DNA of 64,000 nucleotides from Nipponacmea schrenckii (Eukaryota; Mollusca; Gastropoda; Lottiidae): the NCBI GenBank assembly GCA_030562195.1, contig JAUJPP010000011.1, forward strand, positions 248,001 through 312,000. Reading direction: 5' to 3'. A program made the position numbers and the translations under genes. The stretch's first letter is position 1, and the number at the start of each line of letters is the position of its first letter. This document shows, one piece after another, positions 20,839 to 32,182 of this stretch. The notes beneath the pieces are model-generated. The model did no database searches, was not told the DNA's origin, and saw only the letters and a program-made list of their open reading frames with translations.

Positions 20839-21588
20839 TATTAGCAAAACGATTAATGTCTTTCTCATAAATGAACGATAAAATATGACGTTTTGTGAAT
20901 ATTCTGAAACTCTTAACCCTGGGAGTAATAATAAATCATCCCGTACAGGCATAACTTCAAGAAATACTAGTCAAATTCACATCCACATTACGACTATTTT
21001 ACGACGTATATATAACTAAACACTGAACAACCTTATACATTCACATCTCTCGATGCCAAGAGGTCAATTAATATGTATGTATGCTATGAATACGATAATG
21101 GACAATTTCAGACTTGTCAATTCACAGATTTTTGTATGATTTCAAGGTTGCCTTGTTTGAATATGAGCCCATATGTGACTCTTGTAGCTTTTCAAGTTTG
21201 CATTATGATACATACAGATGAATTTGGAGTGTAGCCTATCATGTATTTTTGTCACCTATATTCTAATTTTAAAAACATGGGATGCGTCTGAGGTCCGAGA
21301 ACAACATTCATTTTAACGACATACGACTCGCGCAGATGGTTGGTTGGTGCTGATAGACCACAAACATGTTTTAAATCCTTACATTTAATGACAGCATTCT
21401 CGTTGATTGCCAAACCAAAAAATAAAATTCAAAATAATTCTTCATTTCTTTGAATTTGAGGCCAATCTAGTCACTATATGGCTGGTGGCAAACGACGTCC
21501 TTCTCTTGAGGAGCATTTGGAATCCTTGTTGATTTTATGGAGGTATTAACCTTGTTAATAAGGATTATTTGTTTTCATTAGACTTTTT
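20839..21588. other. Unique sequence without a recognised gene
   Basis: This is one of few non-repeat islands in the 15-38 kb region. A short plus-strand frame starting ATGGCTGGTGGCAAACG at 21478 reads MAGGKRRPSLEEHLESLL before a stop at about 21547. It could be a first coding exon, but no donor is convincing and no homologue is recognised. The right edge is the genomic flank of the H1 insertion (GACTTTTT then the head). Confidence 0.4.
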
Positions 21589-21630
21589 GCGTGGCAAATA
21601 AAATTTGTCACGCTTTGTTTTCGTTCGGAT

Positions 21631-21665
<35 letters not shown>

Positions 21666-23048
21666 GGAAGCTCGCTAGCCCAAACGGAAAAAGATAGACT
21701 ATTTCTGTTTTCACCAATGGTTTTTATATGGGCTGGAATCAAAAATGAATATCTAACATGAAATTTTCGCTGAACCGAAAGTGGCTAATTGCATAATATG
21801 CAAATAAGATTTCAAGCTAGCTCGGGCCCTAATAGTCGCATCGGTCTGAAATTTACAGGATATAGATAGATAGGCAGCGCAATTAAAACTACATCATCAA
21901 AAATTTTTGATCACTTCCGGTTTGGGCGTGGGGACTTCCGGTTTTTTCGTCTCATGTCGGGCGACCCTGCTTCCGATGTAATTCAAGATTCTAAACAAAA
22001 TCAGTATATTTTAGCTATACTAAATGATTTTAATCCCCTGAGATGAAGAAAAATTAAATTGAATGTTGCGCATGCGCAGTTTTCAAAAATGGCAAATTTT
22101 CTTAAAAATTTAATAAGTGTTGGGAACAGAATTTTGATTTTCGAATTTGAATTTTTTTTATGCTCGTTCGAATTTTTCGAAAATTTAAAACTCTATATCT
22201 CGTGACCTTGACCTTAAATGACCTTGACATTTGAGATGTAGAATGTCATTGACCTCAGCTGTCTATAGATGTGCTGATATTGCATGACAAATATTAACTT
22301 CCGGTTTTATAGCCCACCGAAATCTGACTATTTTGCAATTTTTGGATGGTTATGTTACACTTTCGGGCTCTAATGTTCGGATCGATCTGAAATTTACGGG
22401 ATATAGATAGATACGCAACACAATTAAAAATATATCATCAAAATTTTTTGATCACTTCCGGTTTGGGCGTGGGGACTTCTTTTTTTTTTTTTTATCTCAT
22501 TTCAGGCGACCCTACATCCCGTGTAATTCAAGAATGTAAGCAAAAACAGTACATTAGCTATACAAAATAATTTGCATCCCTCGAGAAGAAAAAAATTCCA
22601 ATTGCTAATAAAATTTATTTATTTTTTTGTAAAATTTTTGCATACAAATTCAAAAAATATCTCTTTATAAAGCTGTGAATTAGCAAATTATCACATAGCT
22701 TGAATTTTCTCTCTATGTTAATTACAACCAAAGTTACAAAATAATGTTTAAATTTGAATATAGAGAGTTTAAATTTCATGACAAATTGTCATCTTACTAC
22801 CTACTTAAATTTTATTTTGGAATTTATGTAAATATCCTACCGAAATCTTAGACATGTACAAAAATCTAATAAGGAACGATAGTAGAAACTTATAGTAGAA
22901 AAAATTGCCTATATAGCGGAAAGTTTACGCTTACAATTGTAGGCTAAAAAGTACCGGAATTGAAAGCTAGCAGGTTAGAAGTTTCAAAATGTTCGAAATC
23001 CATGGGATAACGCACAGTTGCCACGCTCGGAGCTGTTCACAGTTCTAG
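21589..23048 (+). mobile_element. H1 element, full length, with host flank on its 5-prime side
   Basis: The head hairpin at 21589-21613 (GCGTGGCAAAT ... ATTTGTCACGC) is followed by TTTGTTTTCG, TTCGGATTATT and poly-T, then GGGAAGCTCGCTAGCCC. The body ends TTGCCACGC, an 18-nt hairpin spacer, and CTAG at 23045-23048. It is about 1.46 kb. The left flank ends in T's, giving a visible insertion edge. The NRF1-type palindrome TGCGCATGCGCA is near 22068-22079. Confidence 0.9.
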
Positions 23049-23050
23049 TT

Positions 23051-23170
23051 GCGTGGCAAATAAAATTTGTCACGCTTTGTTTTCGTTCGGATTATTACGT
23101 ATTTCGACTTTGGCGAAAACGTATTGTAATCGTTCGGATTATTGTGGGACTTTGCTACCGCAAAGTCCCA
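23051..23170 (+). repeat. Stack of three different element heads (H1, H4, H2)
   Basis: Three head hairpins follow one another with no body between: H1 type (23051-23075), H4 type (ACGTATTTCG ... CGAAAACGT, 23097-23122) and H2 type (TGGGACTTTGC-tacc-GCAAAGTCCCA region, 23145-23170). Only the last is followed by its body. The first two share the trailer CGTTCGGATTATT. Confidence 0.85.
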
Positions 23171-25235
23171 GTTTGTTTTCGGTTTGTCAATTCTTTTTTT
23201 TTTTTTTTTTTTTTTTTTCGAAATTTACACAGGGCACACAGCCTAGGCTGCAATAGTTGCAGCAATTTCACAACTTCTCTAGACCTTCTGTTGTGGCGAC
23301 GTTTCTATTAAATATAAATTGGAACATTTTTGCAAAACCCGGAAGTGCTGCATTGCAACATGTCTAAAAAGTCGGTCAGTGGCTCTAGAACTCGCATTTT
23401 TGGATCGATTTTCGTCGGGTTTGCATTTTTGAAAACTAGAAACAATTTCCAACAAGATAGCAATTTCAAAATTTCAAAATTCGAAAATTCGTAGCACACA
23501 TTTTTTTGCCGTATTTTGCACTTTTTTGCAACTTTGTTATTTAAAGACCGATTAATCTTAAAAAAATTGAGTATATGTAGCCCATGGAATGATTTCCAAA
23601 AAGTAGGTCAAAATTTTTGCGTCACTTCCGGTTTTTGCGAAAAATAGAGTTTTACGTCCGATTGAATAACTTCCGGTTTTATTAATGTATGAGATTCAAA
23701 CTTGTATCATCGGGTAGCCATTAGCCATACAAAATAGCGAAGAAAATAAAATCAAGGCCGCATGCGCAACTTTCGCCGCCATTTTGATTTTTCTGAAATT
23801 GCGCGAATTTAATTCAGACATTATGGCTTATCCGATTGAGATGATTTTGGTGTCAAATGAAAGAACATAAAAATTGCAAAAAAAAAATTGGAAGTCGATT
23901 TTTTAATTTCGCTTTTTTCATTTTTGCAACATCCGGTTGAATTTTTTCAAAGTTTGGGGGCTTATTTCTCGTGACCTTTACCTTTGGTGACCATGACCTT
24001 TAGCAGGTCAAAGGTCATTGACCTTGGCTATCAGTTGATACTTTGACCTTTGACCTCCGACGTCTACTTCCGGTTTTATAGCTGCCCAAAAACAGCAAAA
24101 TTCGCAATTTTGAACTGCTCTAGAGCGTGACCTAATTAATTTAGAGTGTTATTTTTTTCAGATTCTTAAAGTGCTTTTTGTCCTCTTTCCAACGATGTAT
24201 AACAAAAGTTTTTAAAATGAAAATTGAAGTTTTTTATTTTTGAAAATTTGAGTATATTTTGCCGTATTTACGTTTGCTTGAAATGTATGTATGTATATCT
24301 CGTGATCTATTAGATGTACAAACTTCAAATTTGTACCGTGAATATTCATTTTGAATGTGATTTGATTTATATAAAAAAAAAATGAGATGGGCGTGGCACA
24401 TCCGTGTAAAATTCCGATTTACCATTTATATGGGTCAGCGAATTACGGCTGCAGTAAATAGCCTTTTTTTTAAAAAAAAATACTTTGCACACAGATACCT
24501 CATTGCTTTGGCCAGTTTATTCCAGAAAATTAGATAATTCGGACTGTTTGTTGCAATTTTTCGAAAATAGGAAACCAGTTAATATTTTTTTCTAATTTTG
24601 GAAGCTTATTTCTCGTGACCTTGACCCTTGGTGACCTTGAACTTTAGTAGGTCAAAGGTCATTGACCGTGTCTATCATTTAATACTTTGACATTTGACCT
24701 CCGACGTCCATTTCCGGTTTTATAGCTGCCTGAAAACAGCAAAATTCACAACTTTGGACTGCTCTAGAGCGTGACCTAATTAATTTATAGGTTTATTATT
24801 TTCAGATTCTTAAGGGGCTTTTTGTCCACTTTTCCCGCAATGTATAACAAAAGTTTTTAAAATTAAAATTTAATTTTTGCACTTTTAAAAATTTAAAATA
24901 CATTTTGCCTTTTTGAAATGTATTTGTGCATATTTCGTGATCTTTTTAAAAGTACAAGCTTCAAATTTGTACCGTGAATATATATTTTGAATGTTATTAG
25001 ATTTACGCAAAAAACAAATGAGATGGGCGTGGCACATCCGGGTAAACTTTCAATTTAGCATTTATATAGGTCAGCGAATTACGTCAATAGGAAATAACGT
25101 TTTTCCAAAAAAATATTTGCACACAGATACCTCGTTGCTTTGGCCATATGCTCCCAGAAAATCTGATGTTTCGGCCTCTCTGTTGCAATTTTGCAACGTT
25201 AGCAAAGTCCCACTCTGTGCCACGTGTGGCTCTAG
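23143..25235 (+). mobile_element. H2 Helentron-like element, full length
   Basis: The head hairpin has a 10-bp perfect stem and TACC loop, then TTTGTTTTCGG, then poly-T. The tail is GCAAAGTCCCAC, an 18-nt spacer with hairpin GCCAC/GTGGC, then CTAG (25232-25235). The first 14 nt of the head (GTGGGACTTTGCTA) are the inverse of the tail's subterminal sequence. The body is an internal dimer: blocks containing GAGCGTGACCTAATTAATTT and GGGCGTGGCACATCC each occur twice. Two AGGTCAAAGGTCA sites lie at 24005-24017 and 24649-24661. It is non-coding. Confidence 0.9.
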
Positions 25236-26331
25236 TTTTATTTTTTTTTTTTTTTTGTAATTCTTGGATGAGTTTGCAGACAAACTGGTAAAAGGTGCAG
25301 AAATTCTAAATCTACAGTTGATCTTAGAATGATTTCTATTATCAAATAAAACAAAACCGGAAGTTCTATCTCTGACAGGAAGTGAGAACCGGAAGTTCAG
25401 GTTTTTTTGCTTTAGCAAGTTTATTCTCAGTTCGATTTTGACCGGATTTTCAGATTTGAAAACTTCAATGTATTTGTCAACTAACAATTATAGGTTTTAT
25501 GCAATTAGGTTAAATATTTTACCCACGATTTGCAATTCAATATTCAAGGGTCATCGGCAAAAATTTCAGACCGTGATTTCTCCTTTAATATAAATGGTAA
25601 AATTTTGAAACTTTACCAGTTGATAGGCGATATGTTTATAATTTTTGAAAAAATGTGAAAAAAAAAAATTCCACTTCCGGTTTAGCCTCAAATGACGTAA
25701 TTACGTAACTTCCGGTCTATAACTGCTAGGTGAAAAGTGAAAACTGTTTTATAAATAACTTGTCAATAGTAATTGATTTGACCTAAATAATTAGGTCAAG
25801 CTGCCATATCGGCCGCCATTTTGAATTTTCGTTACAATTCTTAAATCCGAAATTCAGACACTACTAATAGACCGATTTTGATGAAATTCAGCACATAGAT
25901 ACAATGGATCATTATCTACCTTTTCTTGGAAACCGATTTTCAAATTTCGTATTTTCTTTCGAATTATTTAAATTTCGATTTTTTCAAAATTAGGTCACTT
26001 TAACGGGTACGGAAGGTGTGACCCACTTAATCTATGACCTTGAAAATTAGGTCAAATAATATTCAATATATTGTCTACGAGTAGATATTTTTTAATTTGG
26101 CTTACTTAAAAAATTCATAGAGATAAGTGTACTTAAATACAGCAAAAATTGATAATTTTCATATTTTCGCCATCATTAACCGTTACGGAAGGTGTGACCT
26201 AATTATTTTATGACTTTGAAAACTAGGTCAAATGATATTCAATATATTGTCTAGATGTAGGTAATTGCAAATTTAGCCTACATAATATTTTAAGGCTCTC
26301 GAAATACGTTCATAATTGTAAGCAATTCTAA
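25236..26331 (+). mobile_element. H4 element with altered terminus (CTAA)
   Basis: Follows the H2 tail through poly-T and is collinear with 6344-7431. Its last four bases are CTAA (26328-26331) instead of CTAG. It directly precedes a second H4 copy. Confidence 0.85.
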
Positions 26332-27425
26332 TTTTATTTTATTTTTTTTTTTTTGTAATTCTTGGATGAGTTTGCAGACAAACTGGTAAAAGGTGCAGAA
26401 ATTCTAAATCTACAGTTGATCTTAGAATGATTTCTATTATCAAATAAAACAAAACCGGAAGTTCTATCTCTGACAGGAAGTGAGAACCGGAAATTCAGGT
26501 TTTTTTGCTTTAGCAAGTTTATTTTCAGTTCGATTTTGAACGGATTTTCAGATTTGAAAACTTCAATGTATTTGTCAACTAACAATTATAGGTTTTATGC
26601 AATTAGGTTAAATATTTTACCCACGATTTGCAATTCAATTTTCAAGGGTCATCGGCAAAAATTTCAGATCGTGATTTCTCCTTTAATATAAAGGGTAAAA
26701 TTTTGAAACTTTACCAGTTGATAGGCGATATGTTTTTAATTTTTGAAAAAATGGGAAAAAAAAATCCACTTCCGGTTTAGCCTCAAATGACGTAATTACG
26801 TAACTCCCGGTCTATAACTGCTAGGTGAAAAGTGAAAACTGTTTTATAAATAACTTGTCAATAGTAATTGATTTGACCTAAATAATTAGGTCAAGCTGCC
26901 ATATCGGTCGCCATTTTGAATTTTCGTTACAATTCTTAAATCAGAAATTCAGACACTACTGATAGACCGATTTTGATGAAATTTAGCACATAGATACAAT
27001 GGATCATTATCTACCTTTTCTTGGAAACCGATTTTCAAATTTCGTATTTTCTTTCGAATTATTTAAATTTCGATTTTTTCAAAATTAGGTCACTTTAACG
27101 GGTACGGAAGGTGTGACCCACTTAATCTATGACCTTGAAAATTAGGTCAAATAATATTCAATATATTGTCTACGAGTAGATATTTTTTTAATTTGGCTTA
27201 CTTAAAAAATTCATAGAGATAAGTGTACTTAAATACAGCAAAAATTGATAATTTTCATATTTTCGCCATCATTAACCGTTACGGAAGGTGTGACCTAATT
27301 ATTTTATGACTTTGAAAACTAGGTCAAATGATATTCAATATATTGTCTAGATGTAGGTAATTGCAAATTTAGCCTACATAATATTTTAAGGCTCTCGAAA
27401 TACGTTCATAATTGTAAGCAATTCT

Positions 27426-27427
<2 letters not shown>
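26332..27427 (+). mobile_element. H4 element, tandem second copy
   Basis: Same body as the preceding copy with scattered substitutions (for example GGTCGCCATTTTG instead of GGCCGCCATTTTG). The tail CTAG is at 27424-27427. Confidence 0.85.
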
Positions 27428-27462
<35 letters not shown>

Positions 27463-28303
27463 GGAAGCTCGCTAGCCCAAACGGAAAGAGATAGACTATT
27501 TCTGTTTTCACCAATGGTTTTTATATGGGCTGGAATCAAAAATGAATATCTAACATGAAATTTTCGCTAAACCGAAAGTGGCTAATTGCATATTATGCAA
27601 ATAAGATTTCAAGCTAGCTCGGGCCCTAATAGTCGCATCGGTCTGAAATTTACAGGATATAGATAGATAGGCAGCGCAATTAAAACTACATCATCAAAAT
27701 TTTTTGATCACTTCCGGTTTGGGCGTGGGGACTTCCTTTTTTTTTTTATCTCATTTCAGGCGACCCTACATCCCGTGTAATTCAAGAATGTAAGCAAAAA
27801 CAGTACATTAGCTATACAAAATAATTTGCATCCCTCGAGAAGAAAAAAATTCCAATTGCTAATAAAATTTATTTATTTTTTTGTAAAATTTTTGCATACA
27901 AATTCAAAAAATATCTCTTTATAAAGCTGTGAATTAGCAAATTATCACATAGCTTGAATTTTCTCTCTATGTTAATTACAACCAAAGTTACAAAATAATG
28001 TTTAAATTTGAATATAGAGAGTTTAAATTTCATGACAAATTGACATCTTACTACCTACTTAAATTTTAGTTTGGAATTTATGTAAATATCCTACCGAAAT
28101 CTTAGACTTGTACAAAAATCTAATAAGGAACTGATAGTAGAAACTTATAGTAGAAAAAATTGCCTATATAGCGGAAAGTTTACGCTTACAATTGTAGGCT
28201 GAAAAGTACCGGAATTGAAAGCTAGCAGGTTAGAAGTTTCAAAATGTTCGAAATCCATGGGATAACGCACAGTTGCCACGCTCGGAGCTGTTCACAGTTC
28301 TAG
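27428..28303 (+). mobile_element. H1 element reduced to a single half-body
   Basis: Starts with poly-T and GGGAAGCTCGC. It passes from the first-half box GGGCGTGGGGACTTCC (near 27721) straight into second-half sequence (TTTTATCTCATTTCAGG), skipping about 570 bp. This is what recombination between the two repeated boxes of the dimer would give. The tail CTAG is at 28300-28303. Confidence 0.85.
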
Positions 28304-29744
28304 TTTTTTTTTTTGGGAAGCTCGCTAGCCCAAACGGAAAAAGATAGACTATTTCTGTTTTCACCAATGGTTTTTATATGGGCTGGAATCAAAAATGAAT
28401 ATCTAACATGAAATTTTCGCTAAACCGAAAGTGGCTAATTGCATAATATGCAAATAAGATTTCAAGCTAGCTCGGGCCCTAATAGTCGCATCGGTCTGAA
28501 ATTTACAGGATATAGATAGATAGGCAGCGCAATTAAAACTACATCATCAAAATTTTTTGATCACTTCCGGTTTGGGCGTGGGGACTTCCGGTTTTTTCGT
28601 CTCATGTCGGGCGACCCTGCTTCCGATGTAATTCAAGATTCTAAACAAAATCAGTATATTTTAGCTATACTAAATGATTTTAATCCCCTGAGATGAAGAA
28701 AAATTAAATTGAATGTTGCGCATGCGCAGTTTTCAAAAATAGCAAATTTTCTTAAAAATTTAATAAGTCCGCCAATTATTAACCGATTTTTATGATTTTG
28801 GTGTTTATCGAAATCTTGATACTTTATCTAAAAAATGTTGGGAACAGAATTTTGATTTTCGAATTTGAATTTTTTTTATGCCCGTTCGAATTTTTCGAAA
28901 ATTTAAAACTCTATATCTCGTGACCTTGACCTTAAATGACCTTGACATTTGAGATGTAGAATGTCATTGACCTCAGCTGTCTATAGATGTGCTGATATTG
29001 CATTACAAATATTAACTTCCGGTTTTATAGCCCACCGAAATCTGACTATTTTGCAATTTTGGATGGTTATGTTACACTTTCGGGCTCTAATGTTCGGATC
29101 GATCTGAAATTTACAGATAGATTAAAAATATATCATCAAAATTTTTTTATCACTTCCGGTTTGGGCGTGGGGACTTCCGTTTTTTTTTATCTCATTTCAG
29201 GCGACCCTACATCCCGTGTAATTCAAGAATGTAAGCAAAAACAGTACATTAGCTATACAAAATAATTTGCATCCCTCGAGAAGAAAAAAATTCCAATTGC
29301 TAATAAAATTTATTTATTTTTTTGTAAAATTTTTGCATACAAATTCAAAAAATATCTCTTTATAAAGCTGTGAATTAGCAAATTATCACATAGCTTGAAT
29401 TTTCTCTCTATGTTAATTACAACCAAAGTTACAAAATAATGTTTAAATTTGAATATAGAGAGTTTAAATTTCATGACAACTTGACATCTTACTACCTACT
29501 TAAATTTTAGTTTGGAATTTATGTAAATATCCTACCGAAATCTTAGACATTTACAAAAATCTAACAAGGAACTGATAGTAGAAACTTATAGTAGAAAAAA
29601 TTGCCTATATAGCGGAAAGTTTACGCTTACAATTGTAGGCTGAAAAGTACCGGAATTGAAAGCTAGCAGGTTAGAAGTTTCAAAATGTTCGAAATCCATG
29701 GGATAACGCACAGTTGCCACGCTCGGAGCTGTTCACAGTTCTAG
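28304..29744 (+). mobile_element. H1 element (deletion subtype), no head
   Basis: Both halves are present. ETS-type pair around the GGGCGTGGGG box at about 28562-28591; TGCGCATGCGCA at 28717-28728; TGACCTTGACC at 28921-28931; CTTCCGGTTTTATAG near 29016. The tail CTAG is at 29741-29744. Confidence 0.9.
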
Positions 29745-29754
29745 TTTTTTTTTT

Positions 29755-29848
29755 GCGTGGCAAATAAAATTTGTCACGCTTTGTTTTCGTTCTTATTTTT
29801 TTTTTTTTTTTTTTTTTTTTTTGCAGTGCGTTCTATCGAACGCACTGC
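29755..29848 (+). repeat. Stack of two heads (H1 then H3)
   Basis: The H1-type hairpin at 29755-29779 is followed by TTTGTTTTCG and poly-T, then the H3-type hairpin at 29823-29848 (GCAGTGCGTTC-tat-CGAACGCACTGC region). Only H3 continues into a body. Confidence 0.85.
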
Positions 29849-32078
29849 TTTGTTTTCGAAATGTTTTTTTTTTTTTTTTTTTTTTTCGAATTCTGGTCAG
29901 AGCGCCCAGCCAAAACTACACATGCCACGCACATTCTGTTAACATTTCTCCCGAAAATGCCGCGAGACTAAATCTGATGAATGTATTTTGACGCCATTTT
30001 GACCTACAGGAAATGACGTAGCGCCGTCTACAGTTTTTCTTTGTTTTTCAATTTGCGCCTTTATTTTTGATCCGATTTTGATGGGTTTTTTTAGGTAACT
30101 ACATTGAATTTAGTTTTAAAAGATAGCAATTTAAGAATAATACATTTCCCAACTTTCTCGCTGACATTTTGAATTTTAAATTTTTTGCATTTTCTAACTT
30201 CTACAGTTTTATTTCGATCGATCTGAAAACTTACAGATTTATAGACATTTGAATTGCGAAGTATAATTAATTTTCAAAATTTCGATATCACTTCCGGTTT
30301 TGATTTTATTTGCTTTTAAAGTTGAACTTTGCACTTCCGGAATAATGAAGATATTTGAAAAATTTATTTTGCAATTAGCTACAATTGTCTATTGAATGAT
30401 GCTAAATTAAGAAAATTCGAACCGGAAGTAACGGATCTTCCGCCATCTTGATACGACTAAATTTTGTAAAACTGAAATAAGTTCTCAGGGATAAGTCTAA
30501 TTTGCATAATTTTAGATTTTCTAGAAACATCAATTGATTGCGCAAAAAAGTATGGGAAGGAATTTTTGAATTTCGATTTTGCTTTTCTTTTATTTCCGGT
30601 TGAATTTTTTCAGTAATTGTCAAAACTTTAACCGGTCATATTTCGTAACCTTGACCTTTGATGACCTTTTGACCTGAACAAAAGTTATTGCCCTTCATTA
30701 TATCTGCCCAATGGTATCCCCACTTTTGTTGTCCGGTGTTTACTTCCGGTTTTGCAGCCAATTGAAAATCACGAATTTTAACTTTAAAGAACTCTATCAC
30801 GTGACCTAATTTACATAGCACATAATTTCTTACATATTCCTTTTATGCTTAATGTCATCTTTCCATTAATATATTACACTTGGTATTTTAATCAAAATTG
30901 CGCGTTTAAAAATTTCAAAATTTTGTAATTTCTTCTATACTAACTGTGCGTGTTTTTCTTTAAATCGAAATAGGGTCTCGGGGGATAATTCGATTTGTGT
31001 TATTTTGATGTATATAGTATCTATAACCGATTGCCGAAATATATATGGAAACAGATTTTTAAATTTTGATTTTGATTTTGATTTTTTTACGATTAAAATT
31101 TTTAAAAACTTTGAAGGGTCGTATATTCTGACGTTGACCTTCGACGACTTTTTGACCTGTACAAATGTGATAGCTCTCGAGAAGTTCTATCCAATGATAT
31201 ATAAAGCTTTATTGTAAGATGTATACTTCCGCTTTTATCGCCATTTGAAAATTGCGAATTTTCCCTATAAAACAATCTGTTTAATGTGTTGCATTTGGGC
31301 GATCTACAAGATATGAGTTTCAGCGATCTGAAATTATTTTTTAGTTTAATCGTTCTACATCCAGTTAAAATGATTCAAATTTGTTATATATGTTTTTCCA
31401 GTTGTGGGTGATGTAAATATTGAATATTTGGAACGAAATTACAACTTTTAGAATTTAAAATTTTATCTCTTATAATTATGCAACAATAATATACAGTTGA
31501 CTGGAATAATGGTCTAAGGGACGAAACTCTATTCAATATAAATTTTAAAATGTTAGGCCGCGCTATTTATGTGGTGTCTCAATGTTATACCCTGGCGACT
31601 TAAGACAACTTGAACCATTAGTGACCTTTCGATTTGTATATAGCTTCGACATTGTCTATCCAATGCTATATGTATATTTTTTGTACGATATTTACTTTTG
31701 GTTTCATCGCCATCTGAAAATTGCGAATTTAATATATAAAACAATCTACTTTGTATTTGGTATTATTCTCTACGTTTGGGCGATTTACAAATATGAGTTT
31801 CGGCGATCCGCATATCTTTTTTAGATTAAACGACCCTCTATCCATTTGTTATTATGATTTTAACTTATTATCTATCTTAATTGATGATGAGGGCTAAGGA
31901 TGGGGAGGGGCAAAGAGGGGAAAGGGGGGTATGGGAGCGTTTGTTATGAAATCAAAATCCATTTCTGATGCACATTTTTTTATTTTAATAAACCCTTTTT
32001 GTCTTTTGCTTAACGAACGAACGAACGAATCCCTGGATGGAACGCACTGCTTCAGTGCCGTTAGGCGTACGGCTCTAG
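29823..32078 (+). mobile_element. H3 Helentron-like element, full length
   Basis: This is the only H3 copy with both ends: the head hairpin at 29823-29848, TTTGTTTTCGAAATG, poly-T, a 2.2-kb body, then GAACGCACTGC, hairpin GCCGT/ACGGC, T, and CTAG at 32075-32078. The head start GCAGTGCGTTC is the inverse of the tail subterminal sequence. The body carries TTGACCTTTGATGACC, CTTCCGGTTTTGCAGCC and CCGCCATCTTGA. It serves as the reference for the copy at 4530-6343. Confidence 0.9.
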
Positions 32079-32098
32079 TTTTTTTTTTTTTTTTTTTT

Positions 32099-32140
32099 GC
32101 GTGGCAAATAAAATTTGTCACGCTTTGTTTTCGTTCGGAT

Positions 32141-32182
<42 letters not shown>

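Noticed and set aside
21478..21547. Possible first coding exon reading MAGGKRRPSLEEHLESLL
   Set aside because: Too short, weak donor, and no recognised homologue; mentioned only in the region note.
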